Source of the DNA: Vespula vulgaris
Lineage: Eukaryota > Arthropoda > Insecta > Hymenoptera > Vespidae
Length of the DNA: 64,000 bases
Assembly (NCBI RefSeq): GCF_905475345.1
Contig: NC_066587.1
Span: 14,096,058-14,160,057 of the forward strand
Reading direction: 5' to 3'
Position 1 is the stretch's first letter; every line of letters starts with the position of its first letter. Below the pieces are notes generated by a model that was not told where the DNA came from, searched no databases, and saw only the letters and a program-made list of their open reading frames with translations. The position numbers and the translations under genes are program-made. Shown here one piece after another: positions 37,748-50,825 of this stretch.

Positions 37748-38870
37748 GTAAGTACATACATACATAATTTATTACTACATTATTATCGTGCTTTATTTAA
37801 TTATAAGTTTTGTTCATTAATTCTGTTTGTTATTTTTTTATGTTTGAGCGAAGATGATATAATATTTATGATATATATGTGTGTGTGTGTAACACACAAA
37901 ATATGTTATATTCTTACGCGAAAAAAGCAGTGGCTATCAATAGAGGGATTACAAAAATTACGAATAATATTTTTATTCGAAAGAATAAGTCTTTCGTATA
38001 TTTTTTTTAATTTTACAAGGATCATCGTAAATAGCAAAATTTCCAATTAAACGGTCTTCAAAAAATATACGCGCGTTTTTTTTATCAAAGATATCTTCAG
38101 CTTTTCATTCCATTTTTCTCATATTTTTCATGGTTGGAAGGAGCTTGTTTATTGCACCCTGTAGATACCGTAACATAGAAAATAGCTCCCTCGAGGAAGA
38201 AAGCTGTTTTTCTCGAGACGTGATTGGAGTTAAGACAAGTTCTACTGCTTTGCCACCTTCCTTTGCGAGATGCGAAATATTCTCGATGTCTCGTTATTTC
38301 GTAGCAAGCGTAGTAAGACGTAGTATTCTATGTGGACGTTTGGTCTCGTCAGTAATTGATTTTGATTGATCGTTCTCGTTCCATTATATTTTGAACGTTT
38401 CGTTTTATAAGCTGATAATTTAAACGATTTGATAAAAACATTCAGTGCTCTCTCTCTCTTTCCCTCTCTCTCTGTTTGTTTTTCTTTTACGTATCTAAAT
38501 TAAGTTTACATAGTCTATTTTGTAAACGAAAAATCATTTATATAATCAATAAATTATTTAATAATATATTGATTATATAAACATTTATATACATATATAT
38601 ATATATATGTATATATATGTGTATATATGTATATGTATATGTATATGTATACGTATATATATGTGTATAGATATGTATATGTATATATGTGTGTGTATAT
38701 ATATATGTATATGTGTTGGCCCTTATCATATAGATGACTATATTAATAAAAAATAAAAATCAAAATAAAGATGAAAATAAAACTAAAAAATAAAGATAAA
38801 AATTAAATGGTATACCGTAATAGATCGCCAATGTAATATCTATCGGAAAAGGAGAGCCACATCTCCAAGG
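37748..38870. other. AT-rich, low-complexity stretch
   Basis: Probable intron or intergenic DNA. No supported coding frame. It contains the AT/GT dinucleotide tract at 38586-38715. Confidence 0.55.
38586..38715. repeat. Alternating purine-pyrimidine AT/GT tract
   Basis: About 130 bp of ATAT, GTAT and TGTGTG units in alternating purine-pyrimidine order. The minus-strand frame that reads Tyr-Thr-His-Ile repeats through it is a by-product of the repeat. Confidence 0.9.
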
Positions 38871-38899
38871 TTTTTCTTTCTTCGTTTCAAACACAGAGA

Positions 38900-39123
38900 T
38901 CCAAAGACGACCTTGTAACAGGACGCGTGTCTCGACTCGACTGCGCTACGGTATTCGTTGGTACTCGTTAACCGAGCGCAAAGCGAAAGATCACCCCTGG
39001 GTGGCGCTGTCGAAGCAGTGGTGGGGGGTAGGGTTTGTGGGGTCAGGTAAGTTAGTATTGGTGTAGGAAAGAGAGATGGGCGAGAAAGAGAGGGAGAGGG
39101 AGAGAGAAAGAGAGAGGGAGAAG

Positions 39124-39166
<43 letters not shown>

Positions 39167-39600
39167 TGAGAAAGAGAAGGAAGGGAAGAAGGGAGGAAGA
39201 GTGAGAGAACTAGGCGCTGCGAGGCGGGATGCGCGCGATGTAGTCGTGTGGGCGTAGGGGTAGAGGGAGAGAGAGAGAAAGAGAAAGAGAGAAGGTAGGG
39301 GTGGTGTTGAATCCCTCTGAAGTCCAACGATGCTCCCTCTCTTCGCTCAGTTCCGAAAGCGGAGCCAGAGAGTCGAAAGCACGCTCGAAGCTCGGTCTCT
39401 CGGTACGCGCTCGGTTCGGAGCTATGCTCCCTCGCGATCATTTGACACGTTTCCCATCTCCATGCTGACATATCCTCGAGCAACTCCTTATAACCTATCT
39501 TCTTGTTCGTCCTTCTCTCCTTTCAAGTGTTCCACGTCGGCTCGAGAGTGCTTCGTAAATCGAGATACCTTCTAGTTCATCGTGTTTCGACGAGACTACG
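38900..39600 (+). promoter_or_regulatory. CpG-rich promoter-like block with a long purine tract
   Basis: Composition moves to CG-dense at about 38900-39050, followed by a GA-rich strand-asymmetric tract at 39066-39292 and a second CG-dense block to about 39560. A TCAGT arthropod-type initiator lies at 39347-39351 in the context GCTCAGTTCCG. No DPE match is evident at the expected distance. Promoter role is inferred from composition and the initiator only. Confidence 0.35.
39066..39292 (+). repeat. Long GA-rich purine tract
   Basis: Nearly all-purine for most of its length, with a GA microsatellite core at about 39130-39162 and a second core near 39267-39292. Apparent minus-strand Ser/Leu-rich frames across it are artefacts. 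Confidence 0.85.
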
Positions 39601-41895
39601 AAAGTAGACTTTTTCCAAAGGAAATCTTGTCTGGCACATTTCGTTGCTTTCGGTAAACATCGGAACGATTCTACTTTCTACGATTCATGGCGAGATTCGG
39701 AGGGTTGAATTTTTTTCAAGCACCTACGTATCCGCAGAAAATATAGTAGTCGATAAACGCCGGAACGAAGTAATAGCATGTAGAGGAAGGGAGCAATAAA
39801 AAAAGGGAAGAGAACATTCGTTTCTCGTTTACTTTTAGGTATACGGGCATTTTATTTGGGAAAGAGAATGAGGCGAAAATGATAGAGAAGGATAGATATG
39901 TATGTAGGTAGATAGATGGATAGATAAATGAAGAGAGAGAGAGAGAGAAAGAGCGACGACGAAAAGAGCTCGACGTTGATGAACTTGCACGTGCGTGACC
40001 GAGTACGATGACGTTTGAACGGTTTTCTCCCTTACTCCATCTCTCCATCTCTATCGCTCTAACGCTTTGAGTAAGCTTCGCACGTGATTATTGTGGTCAA
40101 AGGGAGCATTGACGTGACGCAACGATCTCTCGGTTGGTTCCGATCGAATCAGGCGTATACGATCGACTATTTCCTTTCGTCTCTTTGTCCCAACAAGAAT
40201 TGCTTATCTCTCTCTGTGTATCAAATTTGCTTTTGTATCCGCGAACTCGCTTCCGTGGTCCAGTGCTCGTTGAGCGAGCTGAGTTACGACGACCACGCGG
40301 TTATCGCTCTTCCATTTTTTATAAACCTCCAGCGTGGAGGCTCCATACTTTTACCGCGTTATCAACGATAAATCGTTTGGATGGTACTAGCGTGAGAGAC
40401 GGGAAGGGCAGTAAAATTCACGTTTCTACGACTACTTGACGAAAATATATAACCAAATTTGATACCGAGATAGATACTTTGAATCTCGTCTCATCGCCTA
40501 TTTTAGTTATATCTTCGCATCAAAACACGGCATTCTGGATTCGCACAATGGAGTCAGGTTGTAGAGCGTTCTCGTTATACGCGTTACGCTCATTGCCTTC
40601 AAAAGACAATCTCTTTCCACGAAAGCTTTTCTTTATACTTTTGATAGCTTTGTATATTAGCCATTCATATATTCGAAGAAACGTGAACAAGGAAAAAGAC
40701 GAAATATAAATGTGCAGCCAGAGGTTAGGACCACTGACAAGATCGTTCGCATGGATGTCTCTTAATAAGGTCAAAACGTGATCCGGGCTTTCTTGCGCGA
40801 GTCGTCTCTTCCGAAGATGGTATAACGTACAGTATACACTGCATACGTACAACGTACTACGAGCGAGCGAAACAAAGGGAGCGCTCGATGCATATGCACG
40901 AGGGATTCTGCGTACCTAGTTTATGGACCGATGATTTCAGATGGGAATAAACTGATATCGAGCTTTGCGTCTCGCGTAAATTTGCGACCCTACCATGACC
41001 CCGTTTCTAAAGTCTCGAAAACGTCTCAACACGATTGTTCGTTGTAATGATCTAAATCTAGGAGAACGATCAATCGATCGCCGTACCTATGCGATCTTTT
41101 TCTCTCCTTCTACGTTGTATACGTTTAGTATCGTAATCTCTCTAGAGTCCCGCTTAAGTGGAATCGATTTTGGCGAAATCGCTGAAGCAACATTTTCGCG
41201 AAAAGTACGAATGATTTATGTGCCTGTCTGATTGCTCGAATTCGATATGGTGTTCGGATCCGAGCCGACAATCGCTCGGAAGACCAAATCTGGTTTGTAA
41301 CGATGATCGACCTGGAATCGTTCGATAACTCGATTACGTGTACATCGCGAGCTTGAAAAGTGAACGGTTAAATGACTTGTGTGCCATTAACTCCTTAATG
41401 ATCGAATATTACGCATTTTGCCGATTATGATTTCCCATCGATTTCCTCGATTCGAGCCATCCCACATTTCTGTTCGTTCGCATTGCGTCGTGCCGTTAGT
41501 CGAGTAATCATTATTTCAAGTCATTGATGCGATATAATCTGTAGTCGAAGGTAAGCACAGGTCAAAATACGAAAACACGATTTTACACGGGAGTCGGAAA
41601 AGCTATGAAAGGCTGAATATACGTACCATATTCCATTATGAAACGAGTAAGTTTCAACGAAGCCATCGAAGATTAAATCCTTCGTTATATACCGCGTGGC
41701 CTAGATTTTCTTGGCTTTTACGGACTCGCAATGGACAATATCGATAACGAGAACGAATTTTTCCAAAAATAAAAAGAAAAAAGGAAATGAAAACTCATCG
41801 AAACGAAACTTTCTCCGGGAGAGTTCGCGCGGAGTTCTGTAAACTTTGGAAACGGCATCAAGTGCTTGTTCCCGAAGTTTATTGCGGTTTTCTCT

Positions 41896-41928
<33 letters not shown>

Positions 41929-42670
41929 AAAAAAGAGGAAAAAGCAAAAAAATTATATATATAAAAAAAAAAGGAAATATATGAAAATCGAGCTACGCTT
42001 TTAAAGGGTATTACATCACAGAGCTTTTTCGTCGTCGAGATTCTTCAAGATTTTGTATGAAAATCTTAGAGGATCTTAATCGTCTCTCGTTTTCATTAAA
42101 AAGAAAAAAAAAGAAGACCGAATCGAGCCGTCGAATCGATTAATGAAAGATTTGATAAATTGTAAAGAGTCATCGTTACGTTTGATAGGAGTTGTGAGGA
42201 ATTTTCGGTGACACGTTGTCCGCCACGTTACAGAATCTTCGAAAGGCGTCGTTGGCGCTGTGAAAGTTCGTGAATGACGGTCGATAAGGCGAACGTATCG
42301 TCCAACTCCGAGAGGAAGAGGAATTCGGAAAGGTGGAATAACGTACAACGAGGGGCAAGAGGTGGAGGACGAGGCGAAATGCGAGCAAAACATTGACGAG
42401 GATCCTCGATGTCGAGGCGCTCGACTCGTGCCGGTCAGTGATGCCGCCATTGATGCATCGATGCTGACTTATTCGACGTGTACGGTGCTCCAACGGATTA
42501 TTCGACACGGATGACAGTCGGACGTTCGCGTAGTAATCGTGATACTGTCGATCATTTCGTCTGAGAGAGAGGGAGAGAGAGACAGAGAGGGAGAGAAAGA
42601 GAGAGAAAGAGAGAGTCAAAGGTGGCGGGTAGAATACTGCGAAGGGTGAAAATTTAGCAGTGATGCCGTG
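39601..42670. other. CpG-containing stretch without recognised genes
   Basis: Several open frames of 60-125 codons occur on both strands, but they overlap each other in different frames, lack domain similarity and have no consistent splice sites. A 28-base A run lies at 41900-41927 and a GA tract at 42562-42616. Probably intron, 5' UTR or regulatory DNA. Confidence 0.5.
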
Positions 42671-42764
42671 ATGGGCTGCAGCTCGAGATCGTTCGTCTTG
42701 ACCACGCTCTTCGTGGGTGGATTACTTCTGGTTCTGCTCTTGAGCGAGATATCCGGTGCAACGC
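42671..42764 (+). CDS. Signal-peptide first exon of a secreted or membrane protein
   Basis: ATG 42671 opens 31 codons and one base up to a GTGAGT donor at 42765. The product starts MGCSSRSFVLTTLFVGG, continues with a Leu/Val-rich core and ends SEISGAT. This is a textbook signal peptide: a basic N-region, a 15-17 residue hydrophobic core, and small residues near ISGA for cleavage. A GA-rich tract and CG-dense sequence lie upstream, as at a promoter. The rest of the gene is not found in the window, so the first intron should exceed 20 kb, as in neuronal adhesion or receptor genes. The family cannot be named. Confidence 0.5.
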
Positions 42765-43327
42765 GTGAGTATTTTTTTTAATCAAATACATCCGATCTTT
42801 AGAGTTAGAGTTATCATCTATATTCGTTTTTTCTTGATTTTTGAGCAACGATTTGAAACGCCTCACGATAGTCGAACGTTTTATTAACAGCTCAAAAGAG
42901 AAACTGTCGCATAGCCAAAGCAGTAAAATGGTTGCAGTAAACGTCGGTTGAACAGTTTCGATCAAGTCGATCAATCGGTCGAAAAGTTTAATAGATTTCA
43001 AAGAAAAAGGTAAAAGTAGAGGTATCATTTTGGACTCGCGTGGAACTATTCTACTTGAAGCGCTTACGATCCTCCGGCCAAGTTTAACGAGGAAAATGCG
43101 TAAGTTGCTCCGCTCGGCGAGAAAAGTCGTAAAAGAAGGAAAGAAGATGGGAGGAACGGTAAAAAAGTCATGGAATATAAGATAGTAAAATAAAAAGAGA
43201 GGTCGTAACGAGGCGCGAGGGAAACGAAACGTGATGAAATGGCCTGTTTAGGAAGCACATGCGCCGCGACGGCGCGTTTCTCGAAAGGGTAGGCACGACT
43301 AGTAGGGAGAGTTTAAGGGAGTGAGTT

Positions 43328-43329
<2 letters not shown>

Positions 43330-43370
<41 letters not shown>

Positions 43371-43383
43371 AGGAAGGAAGGAG
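43330..43383 (+). repeat. GAAA tetranucleotide array passing into GGAA
   Basis: Around eleven tandem GAAA units followed by a few GGAA units. Confidence 0.9.
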
Positions 43384-45419
43384 ATAAACTATTACGATAT
43401 ACGCGATCTTCGTCCATTCTTTCTTTCTCTTCCTCTTTCCCTCTCTTTCTCTCTCGTCATCCCTCTTTTGTAAACCTCCGAATGGGTCGTCGGATTTGAG
43501 GTCTACGCGAGGGGAGGAGTGACGAGCTGCATCGAAAGAAGGACCGTCAGGAGAGGGGGTGGACGCTTGGCAAAGAGGCGCGAACGATGCGGTAATTTGG
43601 CTCAAAGAATGCTGAAGCGAGAATGGGCTGCGGACGTTGACGCGACGCTATCGGTGCTCCATCCCTTTCTCTCTCTCTCTTCCTCTCTTGTTTTTCCTTT
43701 AGTTCCTTTATCAAGAATTTTTTTTCTTCCTTCTGAATTCCCTTTCGCGCATTCCCTGTCCCTCGTGCCATCCACGCGACGCTTTTTCCGCGACCTTATT
43801 TCTTCCTTCCTTACTTCCTTCCTTCCTTCCTTCTTTTCTTTCTTCCTTCGTTCCTTCCTTTCGGAAACGAAGTGAAAAGCGTTATAATTATTTTCATTCG
43901 TTCCCCCGATGACTATTCGTCTTCTTTTTTACCATCTCTTTTCACAATCTCGATGTAATTTTTAGGATAATATGGAACGTTCGTGGATCGACGCTTTTTG
44001 TCTTATACTCATATTTTTATTATCACATGGTAGTTCTCTTTTCGATTTCTCGGCGTCCTCGACCCGTGTCTTTTATCAACGATAGAAATGTGTCATATAT
44101 TTTTTTCGCGAATACGTTTCCAGCAGCTTTTTTCTCGCGCCCGTTTGTCGGGTCTCTTTAAGTGTGTCACGACTTTCTAAGGGAGACTTTGTAAGGCGGC
44201 AGGCAGAAGCTTTCTGAGCGGAAAGACATTTAAGCGAGAGTAGAATGTCCATTTTGTTGGTTCAGAAACGTTAGACATTTGACGTCTTATATACCATACT
44301 TTTTGTCACGAGACCGTTTCCTTTATGATTGTTCCTCGCATTGGTCCTCAAACTTTTTATCTTCCTCTTCGCGTTCGGTCTACGGAAAGGAATATATTGT
44401 TACGGTGACCTCGTAATCCTCGTAATCCTTTACGTAATAGCAAGCGATAAAACAGAAAGTATAAGGAATTCTTTTCTTTTGAATTCTCTTTCTTTCGAAA
44501 TTCGAATCACCATGTTCGTGTTAGCTCGAAGTTAGATCTTTGAATTTACATACAGTTCGATTTATCTATCTATGTACGAGGACGCGACGAAATTCGAAGC
44601 GCACGAGAGGGATTCCTGAATCCGCATTGCTCCTACATCGCTAATACTCTTCTTGAATCATTCGTACGAATCCGCCGGCAGGACGAACGACCCAATAAAA
44701 GTTTGCGACTTATTTCTTCAGCTCGCGTGCGTCGTCGGCGCACCTGTGCGAACTTCTTCTCGTATTTTTCCTCCTTCTATCTTCTTTCCTCGCCACTCTG
44801 TTCTTTTCTCTTTCTCTCCTTCTCTCTCTTTGTCTCTTCATTCTTTTCGAGCTTCCACGGACCCTTTCCAAGATGGATAATATGCTTTTTTGTGCCAAAT
44901 CGGTCGATCCTTACTTTTTCCACCGTAAATCGTCCCTTTTTTGTTGCAATGAAAGAACATACCGTCGACGACACTGTACGCAAATGCGTTTTTCATGAGT
45001 TTTAAAGAAGAAAGCAATCGATCGAACGCAAGGACGTTCGTTATTTAACAACGTCGAAACTAAACGTTCGTTCGGAGAATAAAAATGTGTAGTTACATTT
45101 AACGATTGCGTACGAACTTCCATAAAGAAAAAAGCTAACTACGTAGGTAAATATTATTTTTAATACAACATTGGCGAACGTTTGAGGGAAAATGATGGGG
45201 GATATAAATAAGTACTTCTCCCGTATCGCGAAGCTCATAAACCTGGGGCTTTGTTCCGATCGGAGTGTATCGATGCGTTCGAAAAGGGATGCATCGTGAG
45301 AGGATGGGATGGTTCGAAGGTTTGAGACTACAACGAGGTCGACAGGAGTGTGATCAGTGGTGTGACAGAACATTTTATCGATACCACGACAAATGCAAAA
45401 TTAATCGAGCTGTGTTATT

Positions 45420-45454
45420 CTTCTCTCTCTCTCTCTCTCTCTCTCCCTCTCTTC
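45420..45454. repeat. CT microsatellite
   Basis: A CT dinucleotide tract, slightly interrupted by CCC. Confidence 0.85.
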
Positions 45455-48289
45455 TCCATTCGTCTTTTTTTGGTGGGATGGCAGTAACGATGAGTCGACC
45501 CGCATGGTCACAAAATTATTGACCGCGTCACTTTACTACGTGCCAACGATTTTATTTTATTTGACGTTGCCCGGCCCAGCGTGAACAGCGATATTACGCA
45601 TTAGAGATTACGGTATACGAAAACGCGATCGGGGTGGCCGTTCGTTTCCAAAGAGCCAATGGATTTCACGCCGGATCGATGCATGCGTACCAGAATTATG
45701 AGCATCGTACCGGGACCGGACGCGACGTTTTATTTATTCCGAAGATTTATCCCGAAAATCCGCGGGTACTTGTGTGAAAGCAATCGCATTATATCGCACT
45801 CGTATTATATCGTTCTATCTCGTGTCGCGATTTCCGCAAAGAAAAAATATATTAGCTCTAGCGAAAATAATGTTCGTTTTCGGTTTTTCTTGCGATTCAC
45901 TTATATTATTATAATACTGACGTATTGCTATAAAATATCCGTTTTGAACGATTTTTAATATAATGTATTTCACGGTAGCAAAGTTAAAAGGCTTTCTTTG
46001 TTTTTCTTTTTCTTTTTTCTTTTCATTTCGATTTTAGTGCTTTTTCATTGTTACGCGGGTCTTTAGGTGCTTTTTTTACGTCGTCCTTAATGCATTCAAT
46101 TGGAACAGATCCCATTCTATCTCACTTCTCGCGCCTTTATTCTCGTGCCAATGGAACCGTTTCCTAGCCTTTTCTAAAGCTACGAAAGCTTCGGAATGAA
46201 TGGATAAATAGATCGATATTGTCTTCGTTCTCACTTTTACATTTTTCGAAGCTATAATCAGGTCGCTTTGAGTTCGTTCCAGGTAATACGTTTTCACGAC
46301 TTTTTTAAAGCACGTACGAATTTAAAGAAAATAACATCGATAAATGATTTTAATCGGTTCGTAGAATAAAGAAAAATATTCAACGAATGAAAGAGTTGTA
46401 TGGAACGATTATTTAAACATTAAATTTATGATACGCTTTAAACTTTCAGATAAAATAAATTTGTAAATAAAATGAAGATTGAAACACCGATTCTCGTTAT
46501 TCTTCTCGTGCAGCGAATTGGTCAAATTCTGAAGCTTGTGAATAAAAAAAGATCCATATTGTCCTCGTTAGTGAACCGTAGAGCGGGATCGTTGAAACGA
46601 GGTCGAAATGGGTCATTGGTGACACGCGCTGACGCACTAGGACAATTACCATCTTCGATGCTAATAACTTCGTTAGTAATTTATAATATAGATTTGAAAT
46701 TTAGCGCAGCTGTGCGCCTCATTGTAGCATCGATCAAAACTATGATTGACTATGCTACGATAAACGAAAGAATGCGAATGGAAAAATTTGTACAAGTATA
46801 CATTTGTACAGTTTTCGATCTAACGTAATTATCGTCGTTCTCGTTATTGAAACTTAACTATGTTAGGGGAATCAACTACGAGTGAGGCACATACATACCT
46901 ACCAGGTATGAATTTAATTAAAATTATGGAGAACGTAATGCGATTTCCGTTGGTTAAAGGGAAATAACACCTGCAGTTTTCAAAGGATGATTTCCAATAT
47001 TTTCTTAAACGCATTATTTTTCGAATTTTCCGCTTCGTCGTATTCGATAGATTACTTGAAATTTTTTGATTTTCTCGAAGAACCAATTTTTTACTCTCTT
47101 CGTCTTTTTCATTTCTCTATCGGTTTCGTATGATTATTATCTTGTTGAATGTCGGCACAAACGAGAAAGCAGCTTACAGTACGCTCAATTTCATAGTAAA
47201 GAAAATAAAATAGAAATAACTACGACCCAATTCTTATTGTTCGTCTATCTTTCTAACGTTTTAACGTCAGCAAACCAGCGATGTATTCTGTAATCATCGG
47301 TCAGTATTCCGATAAGTGATGTAGAAGGTGAAGAGGGTAGAAAAGATAGGGAGCATAGAGAGCAGGGAAGATATATGCTGTAAAAAAGTGAGATTAGATC
47401 ATGAAAGAAATTAATGTGTCGGAGATTGAGTCTTTGAAAAAATTCGGTCTTTCAAAATTAATCACCTTTTCCGAATAAAGAACTACGATAGGTGATATCA
47501 TCGGGACGAAGAGTTGGTCAACAAATTTTCAGATTTTCCATGAAAGATAGTTGGATTCGAGCGAAATCTGAGATACAAAAATCTTTAATCAAACTTATGC
47601 TGAAAACTGCTATATCGTGAAGTTATTTTATCTACTTGACAAGAAAATCAGATATAACGAGATAGATGATGATATCTAGTTTAACGAGGAAAAGAATATA
47701 TATATATATACACAAATAGTTTCCGCATATATCTACTTATCAAGAAGGAAGCGTTCTCGCATACCTCGTAGTATGTATGTAGTTACGTCAACGGTCAAGA
47801 GGGACTTAACCTACATGTAGCAGATTTTTTCGAAGCTATCAGTACTCGTACAATTTCTTAAGATTTTCGTTAATTAGAAAATGATTTGTCTATTATCGAG
47901 AAGCGAAAGAACTGTAAACGAGAAGACCATCTCTTCTTAGAGAAAGAGAAGATGATCTGATTACGTTGACGTTTGTGAGGTCTCATATTGTGAGTAACGT
48001 GTAATCTCTTTAATAATCTTTCGCATTTTCATCGTACTGCGGCTAAGACTCTCGTCGGAAGCCAGAAAACGACGCGATTCGTGTCAATGTCTTCGTTGAA
48101 AAGGACGACTGATCCGCTCGTTTATCTTATGCGAGGACTCATTTCTCGTACATTACGCCGTGTGCTGCCGGACGAGATTTATGTATTTTCGAGGATAGAG
48201 CTCGGCAGATGAGCGAAATGGCTTCCCACCCTTTTGCTGCCACCATCCGTCCCTACTCGCTGGCCTCACCCTCACCCTCACCCTTGTCA

Positions 48290-48290
<1 letters not shown>

Positions 48291-48330
<40 letters not shown>
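48291..48330. repeat. CGT trinucleotide array
   Basis: About thirteen tandem CGT/GTC units next to three CACCCT-like hexamers (about 48266-48283). Frames across it give poly-Ser, poly-Arg or, on the minus strand, poly-Thr and are not evidence for a protein. Confidence 0.9.
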
Positions 48331-48335
<5 letters not shown>

Positions 48336-50550
48336 TCGTTGCTCATTGCTCGTTGCTCGCTCGTACTGTCCCTGGGGAGTCCTTTCTGGCAACGACTGCT
48401 GTGCAGTCTAACGCATCGACAACTTTTAATGCTCTCTTTTGATTTGCTATTCCCTCCCTTTCCATCTTCTTTTTCTTCTTTCTCTAACTCTCTCTTTTAC
48501 TTACCCATTCCCATGTGTCATGAGTCCGGGGATGAAACCGAAGAAAAAAAGATGAGTGTGCGACGTAGCTGGTGCAAAGGGTTCCTCTTTGCCCTGAATG
48601 CTTTTATGCTCGGTTATACGCGACGTACGGAAATCGATGTCCTTTCGATGTGCGTACGCGCCGGGTCACAATCGCGCGTTGCATCCTCCATTTCCGAGAG
48701 AGAAAGAGAAATAGAGAAAGAGGAGGGCGGGAGGGGGAGAGAGAGAGAGAGAGTCGGCGCTATGGCACTATGCCGGAAAAATCGATGGAATCGTATCCTA
48801 TCGTGATGCTTATCAATATCGAACGTTACTTTACTGAAGTTTTTCGTTTATCAATACCGTACAATATTTTCGTAATCGACTATTAAATTAATTTCCACGT
48901 TATTTGATTATTTTCTGTTTTGATTATGATCGAGCGTCATGAAATTTGAGAACGAAAATATTTATCCTACAAAAATATCTATATTTTACATCGAATGTTA
49001 CGACTCGAATGTTCCGCTCGAACAAATGTGCGACATTAATGTTGTTAAATCATACGTTAGTAGCAGTTCCCCTTTGCTCTTTTCACCGAAAATATCTTCG
49101 CCATAGTCGAGGGTTGCTCGCATACTCCGTCTCGAATCTTTATTCTATTTTTGGTAAAGGATGCGAGACATAAGACGCGCGGTAGGTACATCTTTCTCGC
49201 GACGTTAAAGAGAAGAGTCACGGAAAGGGAGACGAAAATACGCTTGGAATTTAAATGTCTATTTGTATTCCGTTTTTAACACCAAAGTCCGATACGTCTC
49301 GTTGCTCGTGCGAGCTCGAATGTCAGGACAAACACGGGAGCGTTTATATATATATATAGAACGATGATATTATTTACCTGAAAGGTCGAGGAGTCAGCTT
49401 CGTTTGACACGTATCAAGGTGAACGTTTGACGACAGTTTTCGGTAGATACGATCCTAAGCATCGATTCACTGTATTTCGTATCCGAGAACGCGTTTAATG
49501 GATCGTTTCCGGTAACCCGATTGACGATAATTATAGTCTCCGGGTTGAAAGGAACGATACGCCTTGAGCGCTGCGGGCTATTAAGTTTAATGGTGATGCA
49601 AGGGAGACTACAATGAGACATTAAAAATAATTGGATACCGGTCTCTGAATCGTCTTAGTTTCGACCGTATTTCGAACGTATGTTGAGTGAACAATATGAT
49701 CACTATTTTCGATCGACGCAGAAAAATGTGAATAACAAAGCTAAGCTCATATATGAATTAGAAAATTAATTTGAATTTAAACAAATTTTTTCCCGAGTAT
49801 CTGTATCAATTTTATATAGACGCAATTGACAATTTTGTTATTTTCTATAAAATTTCGACGAGATATAAATCTAATCTGGTTTTAACTCGTTATAAGGACG
49901 TTATTAAGACGATATGACATTGTAATCTGGTGCAGCGTAGTTTAGGTCACCACTTCAATTTACACTCGACGCGTAACTTCGATCGAAAGTCAACTAATCT
50001 AAACGAGGCTGTTGGTAGTCGACAGGACACTTTCATCGACGTCGGTAGTTCTTACACTACTCGATCCTTCCTCGTCATGTTACTAGCATGGCAGTCATGA
50101 AAAAAACAAAATAATAGATCTATTCGGTAGACAAGCACGGAATTCGTACATTGAATTATACCATGAAAATTTTATCGAGCGGAGTTCACTTATAGTAAAC
50201 GTCGACTGGGCGTGCTCTCCAAGTTTTGCGTAGCAGCCTGAGAAAAATATCTTCGATACTTTCTACGTGATTGGTTATATTCGGAGTAAATGCACTCGCT
50301 ACTTTCGATCGATTCGATCGGAAACACGTCGTCCGAGGAAGCGTAGAAGCTCGGCAACAGTTTCCTGTCACCGTTGAAATCGCTTGGAAGGGAGTTATTC
50401 GGGAAAAATGTTCTTTTTGAGAACGTCTTTAAGACAAAATATACAACTGGAGTGAAAGTATTTTTACCATCTACCTATTCCATTTTTATATTATGAATAT
50501 ACAAGTTCACAGTTACTTATTCGTATACGTATAATATATCACATATATGT

Positions 50551-50825
50551 GGGTGTCACGTTTTAAATGATACAGCCAAATATCTCCGATTCTATTGGTT
50601 TTATAAACAAATGTTTCAAACCAAAGTTGTTAGGTTTTCAAGGGGCAATGTAATATTTATTGCAACTATTTCATAGAGGGTGCACTTGTCAAGACACGGA
50701 AGTCATAATTTTTTTTAATGGAAATCTATATTTTATGTCGAACGAAAGTTGTAGAGAATATCGATACGAATCTAATGTATACCTACAGCATATTTTTTCA
50801 TCGAGTTACGGCGATATATATACAC
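50551..50825. mobile_element. Possible remnant of an interspersed DNA repeat
   Basis: The segment opens with GGGTGTCACGTTTTAAATGA, runs through ATATCTCCGATTCTATTGG, has two related copies of an AAAGTTGT(T)AG motif (about 50622 and 50747) and ends near TCGAGTTACGGCGATAT. This kind of layout is familiar to me from dispersed non-autonomous repeats of insect genomes. It is a recollection of style, not a match. No open frame or clear terminal duplication is visible. Confidence 0.35.

Larger units (their letters stand above)
42765..48200. other. Probable long intron with simple repeats
   Basis: No recognised coding exon. It holds a GAAA/GGAA tract at 43330-43383, CT-rich stretches at about 43420-43460 and 43665-43700, CTTC repeats near 43800-43860, and a CT tract at 45420-45454. 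Overlapping frames on both strands are driven by these tracts. Confidence 0.5.

Noticed and set aside
38538..38729. Minus-strand frame of Tyr/Thr/His/Ile repeats
   Set aside because: It is the translation of an alternating AT/GT microsatellite.
39052..39483. 143-codon minus-strand Ser/Leu-rich frame
   Set aside because: The frame runs through a GA/CT tract, where stops are rare by composition. No domain, splice site or similarity.
41900..41927. 28-base A run as a retroposon tail
   Set aside because: No target-site duplication, no recognisable retroposed body upstream, and several other A-rich runs follow. A simple repeat is enough.
42176..43605. Several overlapping minus-strand frames of 124-147 codons
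   Set aside because: They overlap one another in different frames and the plus-strand signal-peptide exon, depend on GA tracts, and show no conserved motif.
46472..46828. 118-codon plus-strand frame starting MKIETPILVILLVQ
   Set aside because: The hydrophobic start recalls a signal anchor, but the rest has no domain or splice context and composition matches the surrounding non-coding DNA.
48153..48806. Frames with poly-Ser, poly-Arg or poly-Thr
   Set aside because: The homopolymers come from the CGT array read in different frames; flanking sequence does not look coding.
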